Shown here piece after piece: positions 1 to 11,053 of a DNA stretch of 64,000 bases. This DNA is from Tillus elongatus (taxonomy: Eukaryota > Arthropoda > Insecta > Coleoptera > Cleridae): positions 126,054,723 to 126,118,722 of the forward strand of contig OZ023269.1 of NCBI GenBank assembly GCA_964006375.1. The letters run 5' to 3'. The position numbers were made by a program, and so were the translations under genes. Each line of letters begins with the position of its first letter. Position 1 is the stretch's first letter. The notes below the pieces were generated by a model. The model saw nothing but the letters and a program-made list of their open reading frames with translations. It searched no databases and was not told where the DNA came from.

Positions 1-556
1 TTCTCTAATGCTTTGGCAGTAGTCTTAGCTATAGAGCTTATCGTTTAATGGTATATAATTTTTTTCGAATTTTCGTAAAAAATAAATAAATCTCAATATA
101 TCCGTTATTATACAAGATACGAAAAAAATTGTATACATTAATTATAGAGTGTATTGAGCTACATCTTAAAAAATTATTTCTACAGTCACAGGCTGGCCCA
201 TAAGTCGTTGGTGACACAAATTTTGTTATTTTTTAATCGAACATGCCTAATGTTATTGAATTTTTGCATTTTCCATCGAAATATAATGCATGTTTGTAAG
301 AAAAGAAAATCTGGACGCAGCAAGTGCGTTATGGAAGCGAATTTTCATTAAATGCTTCAAATTTGAATAGCTCAATTTGCTATTAATCGATAAGGTTAAC
401 CAAGAAATCAGTTTTTTCTGAAACACTTTAAGTTTGCTTTGGAAAATTTTGTACCTTTTCAAACAATAAAGTTTGTTTGATGAAACACAGCACATTCTTT
501 CTACTATATAGCTTAAACTAGTAACCAAATTTGATGCCTATTTTCTTAAAAAAATC

Positions 557-1017
557 CTGGACGCAGCAAGTGCGTTATGGTAGTGAATTTTCATAGAAAT
601 TATCTGGCATAAAGTATTTTTATATATTTTTGTTCTTGTAACATAGAAATCTAAATTTTGGTGTATAGTTTAGTTTTTATATCGTAAACCTACCTACCAA
701 ATTTTGTTATCATAGCTTTGTAATTTTTCGAGATAAAAATTTTTTATAATGAAAACTCTACATTTTCTCGAAAAACCTCATTCGATTTTCCTGATTAACA
801 AATTTATTCAAGCCATTTATAAAATGAAGACACATGCCAAATTTTACCAAAATGGGCACGTTAACTTTTGAGATAATAATTTTTTTTAATGAAAACTCAA
901 AATTTTCCCGGAAAACCTCGTCCGATTTTCCTGACTAACGAACTTATCCAAGCCATTTACAAAAGGAAGGTACATGTCAAGTTTTATCAAAATCGGCCCA
1001 TTATTTTCTGAGTTATC

Positions 1018-1086
<69 letters not shown>

Positions 1087-1209
1087 ATAAAAAAATTGGA
1101 ACTGACCTTGGATATGGGCTCTAGGGGTCCTAGTTCGCGCTCATTTGCAAAAAATTTTCAAAAGTCGGGATCTCGCCATTAGTGAATTTTTTCTACGAAA
1201 ATTCACTAA
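557..1209 (-). mobile_element. HINE-like element, type S, complete, nested in an M copy
   Basis: Both ends are present. CTGGACGCAGCAAGTGCG at 557 is the 3' stem-loop end in reverse, and the 5' fold-back TTAGTGAATTTT...AAAATTCACTAA closes at about 1209. In between are the conserved arm, a (TA)n tract at 1019-1083 and the GAGCGCGAACTAGG module. The arm is partly duplicated (two versions of the CCTCGTCCGATTTTCCTG stretch near 775 and 910). It splits the M element in an A/T-rich run, as expected for insertion between T residues. Confidence 0.8.
1019..1083. repeat. (TA)n microsatellite in S copy 557-1209
   Basis: A pure TA tract of about 65 bases sits between the GTTATCGG arm and the AAACATAAAAAAATTG side of the element. 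Confidence 0.97.
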
Positions 1210-1280
1210 AAACACACATGTTTGCGATTAAAAAACATTTTTATGAAAATTTACTACCATAACGCACTTGCTGCGTCCAG

Positions 1281-1768
1281 ACTTTTTACATTCCCGAATG
1301 TACAATTAAATTAACAAAGAAGTGATGATAAATAAGACTATATAACTTGTACATAAAATAAATCCAGGATAGATATAAAGCAGCTTTAATATCACGTAAA
1401 AATATTTCATTTGGTATATAAAGTTTGTGCTAGTATCCGTACATTTGGTGTTGCTATAGATTTTTCGCCCCTTTACATAATGCTTTTAAAATTCGTCCTT
1501 CACAACAAAGTTCTGGGTCTTATGGCTCAGTTTATACCAGTTTGGGGATTACCGTTTACCGTTTCGCTTTTAGGTTGAGCTATGTCACCTATGGATTACA
1601 TTCAGGTTACAACTTTACAGTACAGGTACAGCATATCCCTACAAACATCGTGTGAAATGTTTCATTAGCAAACCTTTGTGCGGAATATTCTACTAAAGAC
1701 ACAACTAAAATAAAATACTTGGTTTTGGACACCGTGGCTGGAACACTTAAACAAAGGCAGGAAAAGTT
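1281..1768. other. unassigned AT-rich sequence
   Basis: No protein match, RNA or repeat is recognised between two HINE ends. There is a short T-run after the 1280 terminus. Confidence 0.5.
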
Positions 1769-3277
1769 CGGACGCAGCAAGTGCGTTATTGTAGTGAATT
1801 TTCATGAAAATGTTTTTAATGTCGAATATGTCTTTTTTAATTAAAGCAGGCATCAAATTTGGCTAAATATTTTTTACACAAAATTTTGCTAAAAAAAATA
1901 CATAACTGTCGTAATTTCAAGATATTTACAAAAAAAGTCTGTACTCAGCCAGTGCGCCATGGTAGTGAATTTTCATAAAAATATTTTTAATGGCAAATAG
2001 GTCTTTTTTTAATGAAAGCAGGCATCAAATTTGGCTAAATATTTACACAAAAAATTAATTCTACGAATCACAAAAACATTTCTGCGAAAACTAGCTAAAT
2101 ATCTTTTACACAAAATTTTGCTAAAAGAATACATAAAATTCAAATTAGATACCTAATCTCTAATTAAAATTGAAAATAAGATAATTTGTTTGCACGAAAA
2201 TCCGTTAAAACCTTATTTTCGACGAATTTCGTTTAAAAATGTTTGAATAATTTTTGGTACAAAAATTTTCAACAAATGTTTCTTGAAAGAAAATTCTTTA
2301 AATCCATTTATACGAAAATTCGCTAATAAAAGAACATTTTGTACAAGAAAAATCGCTAACAAAAATAAATTAACTCAATTTAAAAAAAGAAGGTCCGATT
2401 TTCCTGGCCAAAGAACCATTTCAAGTTATTTACCCACCTACCAAAATATAATTTTCCAAAACTTTTTTGACGACACAACAATAATTTCATGAAAATTTGC
2501 AAACAATTTTTCAAGAAAATCCGTAATTTTTTTAAAAAGAATAACGTATTAAACATTTATCATTATTTACGAAAATTTCACAAAAAAATCTCACAAGAAA
2601 TGATTTCTACGAAGCACAAAAAATTTCTGAGAAAACTGGCTAAATGTCTTTACACCAAATTTTGCTAAAAGAATACATAAAATTACAATTATATACCGAA
2701 TCTGTAATTAAAATTGAAAATAAAATAATTTCTTTGCACGAAAATCCATTAAAACCTTTTCCGACGAATTTCCATGAATTCAATATGTTCCATCAATTCA
2801 ATAATTTTTGATATATAAATTAGCAACAAATGCTTCTTCAAAAAAAAACTCATTAAATTTATTTATAAGAAAACTCGCTATTCAAAGAACATTCTGTACA
2901 AAAAAAAATAGCTGATATACATTTAGTAAATAAAAGAATATTCAAAATCTGGTATAAATACAAAACTAGCTACTTTTCCTGTGGCTTCACAGAGAAAATT
3001 CTTTTGCGTGTGAATGCTGTAAAAATTGAATCCGGTTGTAGAGAAGAAAATAACCTCTTCTGATGTCACAAAGCTCTACGTCTATGTTAACTGTGGAACG
3101 GTTTTACCAACTAAGGGCAAGACCAGCTGTTATTAAACTTGAATTAAGGTGCTTCTCTTTCATTTACAACAAAAAGTCGCCAAAAAAATATTGGAATTAA
3201 GCAATCTGATCAGATAAGGTTAAAATTGAACCAAAGACGAAACAAAGTTAAAAAAAGTTGAAAGAGAAATTCAGTCA

Positions 3278-3342
3278 GAGTGAGATTTGAACCAGCGTCC
3301 CTTCGCTCATCAAGCATGCAATTCCACCACTGTAAGCCTTGT
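3278..3342 (-). other. tRNA-like block inside L element
   Basis: On the minus strand a B-box-like GGTTCAAATCTCAC (3281-3294) lies about 50 bases downstream of an A-box-like stretch. It occupies the same place as the tRNA-Asp-like block of other L copies. The acceptor stem is not preserved, so this is not a functional tRNA gene. Confidence 0.5.
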
Positions 3343-3345
3343 ATC

Positions 3346-3364
3346 ACACACACACACACACACA
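3346..3364. repeat. (CA)n microsatellite
   Basis: A short CA tract lies between the tRNA-like block and the arm of the L element. Confidence 0.9.
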
Positions 3365-3390
3365 ATGAAAGGTAAATAACTGACAATGGT

Positions 3391-3590
3391 GTAAGGCTAG
3401 ATGCATTCTCACAACAATTAGAACCGTAGACCGGTTTAGCTCTAATTAGAGCTCGTCAGTACGGTATAAACGGTATAAACGGCGAAAATAGGTGTATTTT
3501 CGTAGCGATTGGTATACCGTACTGACGAGCTCTAATTAGAGCGAAACTGGTCTACGGTTCTAATTGTTGTGAGAATGCATCTAGCCTTAC
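3391..3590. mobile_element. 200-bp palindromic MITE
   Basis: The block starts GTAAGGCTAGATGCATTCTC and ends with its reverse complement. Arms of about 78-80 bases match almost perfectly; visible differences are at CCGGTTTAGC versus CCAGTTTCGC. A centre of about 40 bases contains a repeated GGTATAAAC. It has no coding capacity and is inserted into the L element. A shorter relative is at 37159-37292. A foldback transposon is the best reading; the class is unknown. Confidence 0.75.
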
Positions 3591-3690
3591 ATACTGTGTC
3601 CCTATATTAGGATAGAAATGGGCCAGGGCTAACAATTTACTAAATTGTTAGTTGGTTGTATACAGTCTCTATTTTTAACACTTTTTGTTA

Positions 3691-3775
3691 TTTGGAGCTG
3701 GCGTGACAACATACTACTTGGTCCCGCAACGAGGTGGCGACACGTTCACCACTCACTTACTGAGCTTAAGTTATT
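3691..3775 (+). repeat. dispersed repeat block shared with 37076-37155
   Basis: The stretch beginning TTGGAGCTGGCGTGACAACA recurs at 37076 with few differences. Here it lies 100 bases right of the palindromic MITE; at the other site it lies just left of a MITE relative. It may be another part of the same mobile element. Confidence 0.6.
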
Positions 3776-4109
3776 TGTAGTATGTAAGGTCTTTAGAGGC
3801 AGATATTGCAACTACTTTAACAAATGAGAAATGTAGAATAAATCTAAAACATTCTAATATACATTTTATACAATATTTACCATTTATTAACCACAATACT
3901 TTGGTTTTTATAAGCAATCTTACCAAATTTGGTTGCTATAGCTTTGTTATTTCCGGATAAATGATTTTTTCCAAAAGAAAATCTATAATTTTTCTGGAAA
4001 AAACAGGTCCGATTTTCCTGACTAACGAACTTATCCAAGCCACTTGCAAAAGGAATTTACTCACCAAATTTTAGCAAAATTAGCCCATTACTTTTGCAGA
4101 TATGGGTGT

Positions 4110-4112
<3 letters not shown>

Positions 4113-4199
<87 letters not shown>
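4113..4199. repeat. (TA)n microsatellite in L copy
   Basis: About 87 bases of pure TA, preceded by GGGTGTGTGA and followed by CATAAACATATAAAAATTAA. Confidence 0.97.
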
Positions 4200-4203
<4 letters not shown>

Positions 4204-4336
4204 AACATATAAAAATTAAAACTGACCCAGGATATGTGTTCTAGGGAACTTATTTCGCGCTCATTTAAAGGAATTTTTTCAAAATTTAAAATCGAGATCT
4301 TGTCATTAGTGGATTTTTTTAAAGAAAATTCACAAA

Positions 4337-5160
4337 AAAACGATCCGAGTGTGCATTCAGTTACTGTTAGATCACAAGCTCGAAAATGTTTGAAGGAATT
4401 AGCAATATACAATTGGGTTCGGAACTCCAAGAAAACGAATAATTTAAACCTGTCTTCACTTAGGTGGAAATACACCAGTTGTAATGCATGTATTTATTAT
4501 ATACATGCCATTTTTAAGTTTTGTGTTTAGAATGTTTTGTAGCTCATTTCCACACAAAAAATTTTTGTTCTAAATTATACCCATTACAATATATCTATTT
4601 TGAAAAGGTGAAATAAGGACAAGATACAGTTATAAAAGACTTCCTATGTTTCCAATAATATGCTCAATGACGTCAGACAGTTAAATATTTGGCAACGCTA
4701 AATGCAACGCTGATCCAGTCATTCTATGATTGGAGGTAATGGCTGAGTGGAATACATGCATCTAAAGTAGACGCGAAGTAAAAATGGCCAGACTCTTGAG
4801 CCGCCTTTAAGGAAAGTAGATTCGCAGTGCTTTGGAGGTATTGGAGCGGGATCCACATTGTTTTACTGGAGTTGGAGCGATTCATATTCAAGTAGGTCGG
4901 ATATTTTGACTTTAAAAAGGTTTGAGGGGATTTTTATCTGGATATGCCTACTCGATGCCATCTCAATAAAATTTATTCATGGAAGTTACTTGACTTTTCC
5001 AAAATTCATACATCTAATTCCATCGATATGATATACGATGTTTTCTTTAAGACTATACTTTTATATTTTATTTCTCGAAATGATAACAGCTACATCGATA
5101 TGTTTATCTTGATAAAACACAGATGATAAAGCGTTAGCCACTAGATAAATAATAAAAAAT
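4337..5160. other. unassigned AT-rich sequence
   Basis: Only short, unrecognisable open frames are present. It lies between the 5' end of one HINE and the 3' end of another. Confidence 0.5.
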
Positions 5161-5400
5161 CTGGACGCAGCAAGTGCGTTATGGTAGTGAATTTCCATAG
5201 AAATGATCTGGCACTAAAAATTTTATTATAACTTTTTTTTCTTGTAACATAGAAATCTAAATTTTGGTGTATAGTTTATATCACAAACCTACCTACCCAA
5301 TTTGGTTATCATAGCTCTTCTATTTTTTTGAGATAAAATTTGTATTCGAAAGGAAACTCAAAATTTTCCGGGAAAACCTCGTCCAATTTTATATACATAT
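5161..5400 (-). mobile_element. HINE-like element, type S, 3' half only
   Basis: It starts with the stem-loop end CTGGACGCAGCAAGTGCG at 5161 and runs through the arm to CCTCGTCCAATTTT. It then breaks into a short TA-rich remnant in which a DDE transposon is inserted at 5408. The 5' half is not found on the far side. Confidence 0.75.
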
Positions 5401-5407
5401 ATATATA

Positions 5408-8081
5408 CAGTGTGGCCGAAATTGGTGATGCATGTATTGTGATCTACGAAACTGTTAGAGATAGGAAAGCGGTTAAATGGGGAAAGTTTTAGACAATTCT
5501 GTTTGTAATTGAATGCTGTTTAGTTTACGATTTTATCTCTTTTGGTTTTTACGATATTTAAATAAAAACTAAAATGACGCATTTTCGAAAATACCCTGTC
5601 TTTTCTTTATTTATGAAAATTTCTTAAATCTGTCTAAAGTTTCTTATAGCAACTTTTTACGCAGGAAACGCCTGTGTAGTCAGATTTAATTTCCAACGGT
5701 TCGATAGTTTGGAACCATCATCAACTTTGTTTTTTCATATGGGCGCCATATTGGATTTTCACGGTTGTGCAAATCCCCTGTTTTTTCATTTACAAATATG
5801 TATCACACTTAGTGAAAAAAGTTAGGTTGTAGGTTGAAAAACGAAAAAATATGATTTTGTAACGAATTTGGCAACGTCGCAAAAGAAACACTCAAACTGC
5901 TTTCTGGGGGATCAAATTCATAGATTTCGTTTTTAACATGTCCCCACAAATGAAAGTCTAATGGAGTGAGGTCGGGAGACCTCGCTGGCCACAGCACCGG
6001 GCTACTGTTAGATATTATTCTTTCACCAAATGTCTCACATAAAAAAAAGTACTTCCCTGGAGTTATGGGCGGGGCAGCCGTCATGTTGAAACCATACATT
6101 ACGGAACTCATTATCTGGGAGAATTTCTATAATTGCTGGTACTGTTTAATTTTGCAACATTGCAAGGTATCTTTGTCGTACGAATGTTTGATCATAAATA
6201 AAGGGCCCAATAAGTTGATTCCCTATTAAAATAAAATAGTTTAATTTCTTCTTACGACAGGAATATTAAAATAATTAAAAGGATAGAAGAATAATTATTT
6301 TTCAGATTAAAGCGAAAAATATCTCACCATACATTCTACACCAAACATTAAAGGCAAATCGAACTTGCAATCTACGCTGTTCCCGCAGCTGAGGGTTTTC
6401 GGTAGCCCAATAATGACGATTATGCTTGTTGAATATTCCACAATTTGTAACATAAGTTTCGTCCGTCCATACAATGTTCTTTTCAAAGTTCAAATTATCT
6501 TGACACTTTCCCTGGTACCAATTGCAAAAAGTTACTCTTCTGTTAAAATCACCTTCTCGAAGTCCTTGTTCGATGGTGCGCTTATACGAACGATAATGTT
6601 TTTTTCAAAACGTCGTGAACTGGTGATTTAGCAATATGTAGCTCCCTGCCAGCAAACCTTGTAAAGGACATAGGATTCTCATGAAAATATTCTTGAATAC
6701 TTCTGTCACGATTTTCACTATCCTTTTCATAATTCTTATACCGAGGTTTCCCAAAAGCTCCGAATTCAAGTAAATTCATTACAAGTTTAGAGAAATGCCT
6801 TTTGTTGGGTTGTCGTCTATCCGGGTAATTTTTCAAATAATTGTTGACAGCCTTATCCGCATTCCTTGCATTTCTAATATATGATACTAACATATCAAAC
6901 TTTTCTTCATTCGAGAAATTTTCTGCCATTCTGAACACTAGGCCCGAGTCAAGACATAAAACGCGTTTAAATAAAGACAAGCGTTCACAGTCCTGACAGA
7001 AGTCGTGACATATTTAAAAATTCTCATTCGTCTAAAATCCAAAGCCTACTAGAGCATTAATGTATCACGGATATTTCATCAAATTATTTATTGGACTTTT
7101 GGTTATTCCGAATATTTAATTGATTTTTGGGTCATATTGGTGTTCTGAGAAATAATAATGCAATTCGTTCATGTAATTCTCAAAAGTTATGGCTTTTTTT
7201 GACGTTATTTTCTGTTGCACAGTACGAGTGTGATATATCATAAACAGTGTTAACTGTAACACAATTGATCGAGTTACCAGATCGGTGATAAAAAAATGTG
7301 TTAAATGTATGGAAGCAAATGGGTCGCATTTTGAACGTTAAATTAGACATTTTATTTTGGTAATTATTATGTCATTTAACACATTATTGTTTTTTCCTTT
7401 TTTTGTGTTAAAATTTCAAAAATGGTAATTTCAATGTTTTCAAAAGATTTTCACATAGGAGAAACTATTACTTATAAGGATATGTTGTTATTAATTGTAG
7501 TTAAGAGATTAAATGCAGCAGAATCACCTTAAGTGTGAGTGTTTCTTCGTGCGACGTTGCCAAATTCGTAACAAATCATATTTTTTTCGTTTTTCAACCT
7601 ATAACCTAACTTTTTTCACTAAGTCTAATACATATTTGTAAAGAAAAAAACAGGGGCTATGCAAAACCGTGAAAATCCAATATGGCGTCCATATGAAAAA
7701 ACAAAGTTGATGATGGTTCCAAACTATCAAAACGTTGGAAATTAAATCTGACTACACAGGCGTTTCCTACATAAAAAGTTTTTACAGATTTCAGAAATTT
7801 TCATAAATAAAGAGAATAGCACAAAAAGATTACTCTGTAAAAAGTGTCCTTATAATGTGCAAGTCTTAGAAATGTCAGATCAACGCCTCCTTAGATATTG
7901 AAGAAAAAAATCGACAAATTTTGTTTTTTTTCAAAATAACTCGAAAACGAAAAGAGGCTGGGCAAAATACAAGTCATAGTTGGAGCGAGCATGAAATTCT
8001 ACAATTGCTAATTTAACCGTCTCCCTATCTCTAATAATAACGGAGATAGCAATACATTCCCATCCAGTTTGGGACACACTG
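5408..8081 (-). mobile_element. long-TIR, TA-target DDE transposon (Tc1/mariner-IS630 group), copy 1
   Basis: The element runs from CAGTGTGGCCGAAA (5408) to ...GGGACACACTG (8081), with TA on both sides (5406-5407 and 8082-8083). Its inverted repeats are unusually long, roughly 0.5 kb: about 5408-5895 pairs with about 7530-8081, with clear matches such as the GGCAACGTCGCA and GGCGTTTCCTAC landmarks. The interior carries a broken transposase on the minus strand (5809-6980). A TA target and a transposase with WTDE and SPDLTPLD motifs place it in the Tc1/mariner-IS630 superfamily. It is inserted in a TA-rich HINE remnant. Confidence 0.8.
5809..6980 (-). pseudogene. DDE transposase pseudogene of copy 1
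   Basis: The gene would cut and rejoin transposon ends. Three minus-strand pieces in order make it up. Residues from 6980 down to 6582 form an N-terminal helix-turn-helix region starting MAENFSNEEKFDMLVSYI with a KNYPDRRQPNKRHF stretch, typical of insect elements of this kind. 6493-6302 holds the first catalytic Asp in VWTDET. 6111-5809 holds SPDLTPLDFHLWGHVKNE with the third Asp. The second catalytic region should read like QDGAPPH but reads NMTAAPPIT, so the middle Asp is lost. Frameshifts separate the pieces. It is dead; the assignment to transposase is secure. Confidence 0.85.
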
Positions 8082-8120
8082 TATAGTTTTTATCTACATT
8101 GCCGTTCTATATGCATTTAA

Positions 8121-8180
8121 ACTTTAGTTTTAGTGAATTTTCTTTAAAAAAATCCCATGAGATCTCGATTTTTATCAAAT
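8121..8180 (+). mobile_element. HINE-like 5' end fragment
   Basis: TTTTAGTGAATTTTCTTTAA is followed by a degraded GAGATCTCGATTTTTATC. Only about 55-60 bases survive, just right of the DDE transposon. Confidence 0.6.
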
Positions 8181-8969
8181 ACATAATGCATCCATTCCGT
8201 ATTTGACAAAGCTGAGAACTTCAGCGAAACTGCAGTTATACGTCCAATAAAATAGTGTAAATCATGTTGTTTATTTATCTAAGCTAAAAATATATAAAAG
8301 TGTTAATTTTTTTACGTGTTCTTTGCCATTTTGAATTTTTTAAATAAGGGATACATAATAATATTTTTTTTATTAGAGTTTTGACTTTGAGAACTGGCTC
8401 ATTCAGTCACTGTCAATCTTGAAAATGAACAAGGATGCATCTGGCCATGCTTTTCTCAATGGCAAAACCTGTCTTAAGAATGTTAATCTAACAAGCTCTT
8501 TAACTTTTTTCTTTTATCTTCTTTTATCTCCCTATACACTTGCTGTTTACTAAAAATATATATTAAAATTAAAACTTGCATACATATCCACCCACACACA
8601 TATGCGAGCGCATATACACTCATGTATACGCACTCACGTCAATAGGCTTTATACGTCCAGTACTTAACACTATGTGCAGGGCAGAAAACGCACATTATTT
8701 CTTCATGTGCACATACACACACATACATATGCATGCACACATCTACGCTACAAGTTGTTACAGGAGAAACACTGGGACACTTTTCACACCAATGGAGCCT
8801 GTCATGGTGACTTTTTAACATACTGGGGAGGCTGCAGTCAAAAGAGGTTAACACAAGGAAAGACACAAAGGAACTTACTTTTATCTCTTTGACTATACAT
8901 TAATCTGCTAAGTTTATTTAGTATCCCTTAAGACTATCCAATTTTCAGAATATCATTTTTTACTAAGAG
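8181..8969. other. unassigned sequence with CA-rich stretches
   Basis: The 8575-8760 part is rich in imperfect CACA/CATA runs. No gene is recognised; the overlapping small open frames on both strands look like products of this low-complexity sequence. Confidence 0.5.
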
Positions 8970-9335
8970 CTATATAAATCTATCTAACTTAGAATCTTTA
9001 ACAAAACACATGAAAGCTACCATGACACTTTTATTACAACCAGCTTCATACATAAGTGATGTCACATCAAGTGGAAAGGAAACATTGTATTCTATCAAAT
9101 TAAAGAATAATATTTTTCTTTGTTCATGATTCAAATCAGCTGGGCTGGTATTGTCGCGTGAGCAAAATGGATTGTCTTCAACGTTTATTTTATACAAATG
9201 AGACTTAAAAGCAGCATGGTCTATGATAATTCTGTTAAGTGTCGTAGACAAGTACCTAGGAAGCAACAGTTCTTTGTAAATGGGCTGTTTTCTTAGATAA
9301 TAGTAATAATAATTATTATTATTAGCTACCTCCAC
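8970..9335 (-). pseudogene. C-terminal fragment of a non-LTR retrotransposon polyprotein
   Basis: The frame encodes the region after the RNase H domain in jockey/R1-type LINEs. A stretch RYLSTTLNRIIIDHAAFKSH followed by LYKINVEDNPFC resembles the common pattern of an arginine-rich helix, G-H, hLY+I and D-x-x-C. The N-terminal NNNNYYYYY is not protein-like: it comes from an ATT/TAA repeat at 9300-9325, which probably marks the broken edge. The second cysteine of the usual zinc-binding pair is not visible. It is a small, old relic; clade not assigned. Confidence 0.5.
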
Positions 9336-10046
9336 AACGCTTGGGATAGCACCACTAGGTGTTATTCATTTCCGATAACAGTTACCAGGTTAACTGGTAG
9401 AACGTAATAACTGTGTGTAACTGTATATCGTGTTGTATTGTTCTGATTGCTGATACAATATGTTCGAAAAATGTTTTATTTGTTTTGATTGGGAATATTT
9501 GCTCAATATAAATTTAATTAATGCACTCAGTGTATTGGGAGTGGTTTAGTATATTTCATGAATGTAGTTATTTACCCTCCAGGTATTTAAGAGCATAGCT
9601 ACAGCTACGAGATAATCGGCTTTATTTTCATGTATTGTTCGTAGGTGTGTCTCCGTTAAGTCCACTCAACCTTGAACTAAATACAATCGAAATATATCGC
9701 GTAAAATCCGATTATTTTGCATTTATCTAATATGAATATTTCAAGATCTCAATCAGCAGATTCGAAAACATCGATGTATACGCGACCGCTTTCAGTGATT
9801 ACAAAATAATCAGCTTTAGGATTGTTTTGACGCAAGATTTAATGCAAATTTTGATAAACGGGTTACATTTCCCATCACAATATTAGCAATGTTCATGGAA
9901 CGGGGTATTATACCACACGTTTTATTTCATTTATTTCAATTCCTGTTTTTACTTGTTTATTTTGTTTCTACTTAATACAAACTTTACTGCCATCTGTGGT
10001 CGTCTTTTCTTCGGTATGAAATAGTTCCTCAAAAACATTATAAACT
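9336..10046. other. unassigned AT-rich sequence
   Basis: I see no gene, repeat end or RNA here. Confidence 0.5.
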
Positions 10047-10154
10047 TTATTGTTGTGGCACAAAACGGGTCTTCACTCGCTCCTTGAATAGTTGGAGATT
10101 ATATGTCGTCGGAAATATGTCTACCGGGAGGACATTCCAAAGATTAGCTCTAGG
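10047..10154 (-). pseudogene. C-terminal tip of a LINE reverse transcriptase
   Basis: On the minus strand the last about 35 codons read PRANLWNVLPVDIFPTTYNL followed by QLFKERVKTRFVPQQ and a stop. The R-x-x-LWN-x-LP...F...YN...FK-x-R pattern is the standard carboxy-terminal signature of jockey/CR1/RTE-type reverse transcriptases. Nothing upstream is preserved. Confidence 0.65.
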
Positions 10155-10273
10155 AAAGAACAAAGATTCATTATACTAATTTAAAAACAATTAAATTCAA
10201 ATAATACACAACAAAATGAACTCGTTTAAAAAGACAGAGTTCTCAGAAATAAATTGTGATGTTATAATTTCTT
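10155..10273. other. short unassigned AT-rich gap
   Basis: Nothing recognised. Confidence 0.4.
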
Positions 10274-10372
10274 GTTAGTGAATTTTCTTTAAAAAAATCA
10301 CTAATGAGGAGATCCCGACTTTGATTTAAAAAAATTCTGAAAATGATCGAACTAGGCCTTCTAGAATCCGTA
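10274..10372 (+). mobile_element. HINE-like 5' end fragment
   Basis: TTAGTGAATTTTCTTTAAAA with its fold-back partner, then GAGGAGATCCCGACTTTGA and a degraded GAACTAGGCCTTCTAGAATC. It is cut at 10372, where a DDE transposon relic starts after a TA. Confidence 0.75.
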
Positions 10373-10374
10373 TA

Positions 10375-10604
10375 CAGCGTCCAAAAAGTTTATGGTTTTC
10401 AAGATATTGACAATTTTATCAAAAAAATGAAACTTTACAAATTCTAAGGTGTTTTGACAACATTTTGTCTGATTCAAGTATTGCCTTACTGCTAAGGCAG
10501 AGTGTGCTGGGCATCCATCATTTTGAAGCCACATTGTTCTCCGAAGTTCTAATAGGGTATCGTCCAGCAGTTCTGGCATATTGTTGTGTAAAAACGCCAA
10601 ATAT
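10375..10604 (-). mobile_element. mariner-like DDE transposon relic
   Basis: A terminal CAGCGTCCAAAAAGTTTATG lies next to TA (10373-10374). On the minus strand a fragment encodes LDDTLLELRRTMWLQNDGCP followed by AHSALAVRQYLNQ, the block around the second catalytic Asp (QNDGCPAH). The third catalytic block (SPDLTPLD) is missing between this and the terminus, so the copy is internally deleted. The other end is lost where a LINE joins at about 10605. Confidence 0.75.
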
Positions 10605-11048
10605 CATATACAACTTTTGCCCCAGGTATTCATGACCTCGCTGTCTGATACTCTTTTTGCATTTGTCTACTCTACAGTCGCTTTTGTGTCTCGTGTTATG
10701 ACCGTGATTAAAAAATACCAGCCTGTCAGGATGCTTATACAATTATATCAGTACTGTTTTGAAGTAGAGTCGTCTACAGTCAAGAAGACGCGATTCTCTG
10801 AAAAGAGATTTACTTGGGTAAGCAATAGGTTTCCGATATATGATCTTTAGCATCCACTTCTGTACCACATCCACCGCCTTAAACACACTGTCCCTCGCAC
10901 CTCCCCATCCAATTATCCCATATGACAGTTGCGACTCCACCAAGGCGTGGTAGAGTACTCTCATTTCTCGAGTGTTCAAGTTCTGTCTCAATAATTTGAA
11001 TTTATAAAGCAGGTACCTGACCCTATTTACCACATGTTCCACTTGTTT
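10605..11048 (-). pseudogene. CR1/L2-like LINE reverse transcriptase, C-terminal part
   Basis: This is the downstream half of a reverse transcriptase split by a gypsy insertion. It encodes the thumb region with LYHALVESQLSYGIIGWGG, then RNTRH-like and YLGQKLY stretches that close such proteins. The frame shifts near 10743. It joins the DDE relic at about 10605. The other half is at 13192-13862; reading across the 5-bp duplication restores a continuous frame, which shows they were one gene. The catalytic motif in the other half is damaged. Confidence 0.8.
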
Positions 11049-11053
11049 GTCCC
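11049..11053. repeat. 5-bp target-site duplication of gypsy element (left)
   Basis: GTCCC is repeated at 13187-13191. Removing one copy and the element restores the LINE frame around the residues LRWDKQ. Confidence 0.85.

Larger units (their letters stand above)
1..1280 (+). mobile_element. HINE-like element, type M, left-truncated by window edge, interrupted by an S copy
   Basis: The stem-loop 3' end is complete at 1243-1280. The left part (1-310) matches the section upstream of the internal inverted 3' end in the other M copies, including CCCATAAGTCGTTGG near 205. An inverted 3' end starts CTGGACGCAGCAAG at 311, so 311-348 and 1243-1280 are inverted repeats. An S copy (557-1209) splits the region just before the last roughly 70 bases. 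The true 5' end lies outside the window. No coding capacity is expected or seen. Confidence 0.75.
1769..4336 (-). mobile_element. HINE-like element, type L, near full length, with nested MITE
   Basis: Read on the minus strand, the 5' fold-back lies near 4336. It is followed by the GAGCGCGAAATAAG module, a (TA)n tract (4113-4199), the arm, an about 0.38-kb insertion (about 3384-3767) that includes a 200-bp palindrome (3391-3590), and a tRNA-like block (3278-3342). Next comes a roughly 0.55-kb unit present twice (the TACATAAAATT and AACATTTTGTACAAG landmarks recur near 2125/2675 and 2330/2895). Two 3' ends follow in tandem, at 1937-1976 and 1769-1806. The L copy at 15195-17743 has the same tandem 3' ends. 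No open reading frame of note. Confidence 0.75.

Noticed and set aside
4044..4475. Small frames rich in alternating Ile-Tyr on both strands (also near 13.9, 15.2, 17.9, 19.2, 26.5, 27.1, 36.5, 42.9, 44.0, 46.3, 47.9, 49.7 and 52.3 kb)
   Set aside because: They are translations of (TA)n tracts and their flanks, with no independent coding evidence.
8576..8892. Overlapping frames on both strands in the CA-rich region
   Set aside because: Low-complexity sequence keeps several frames open; no protein similarity.
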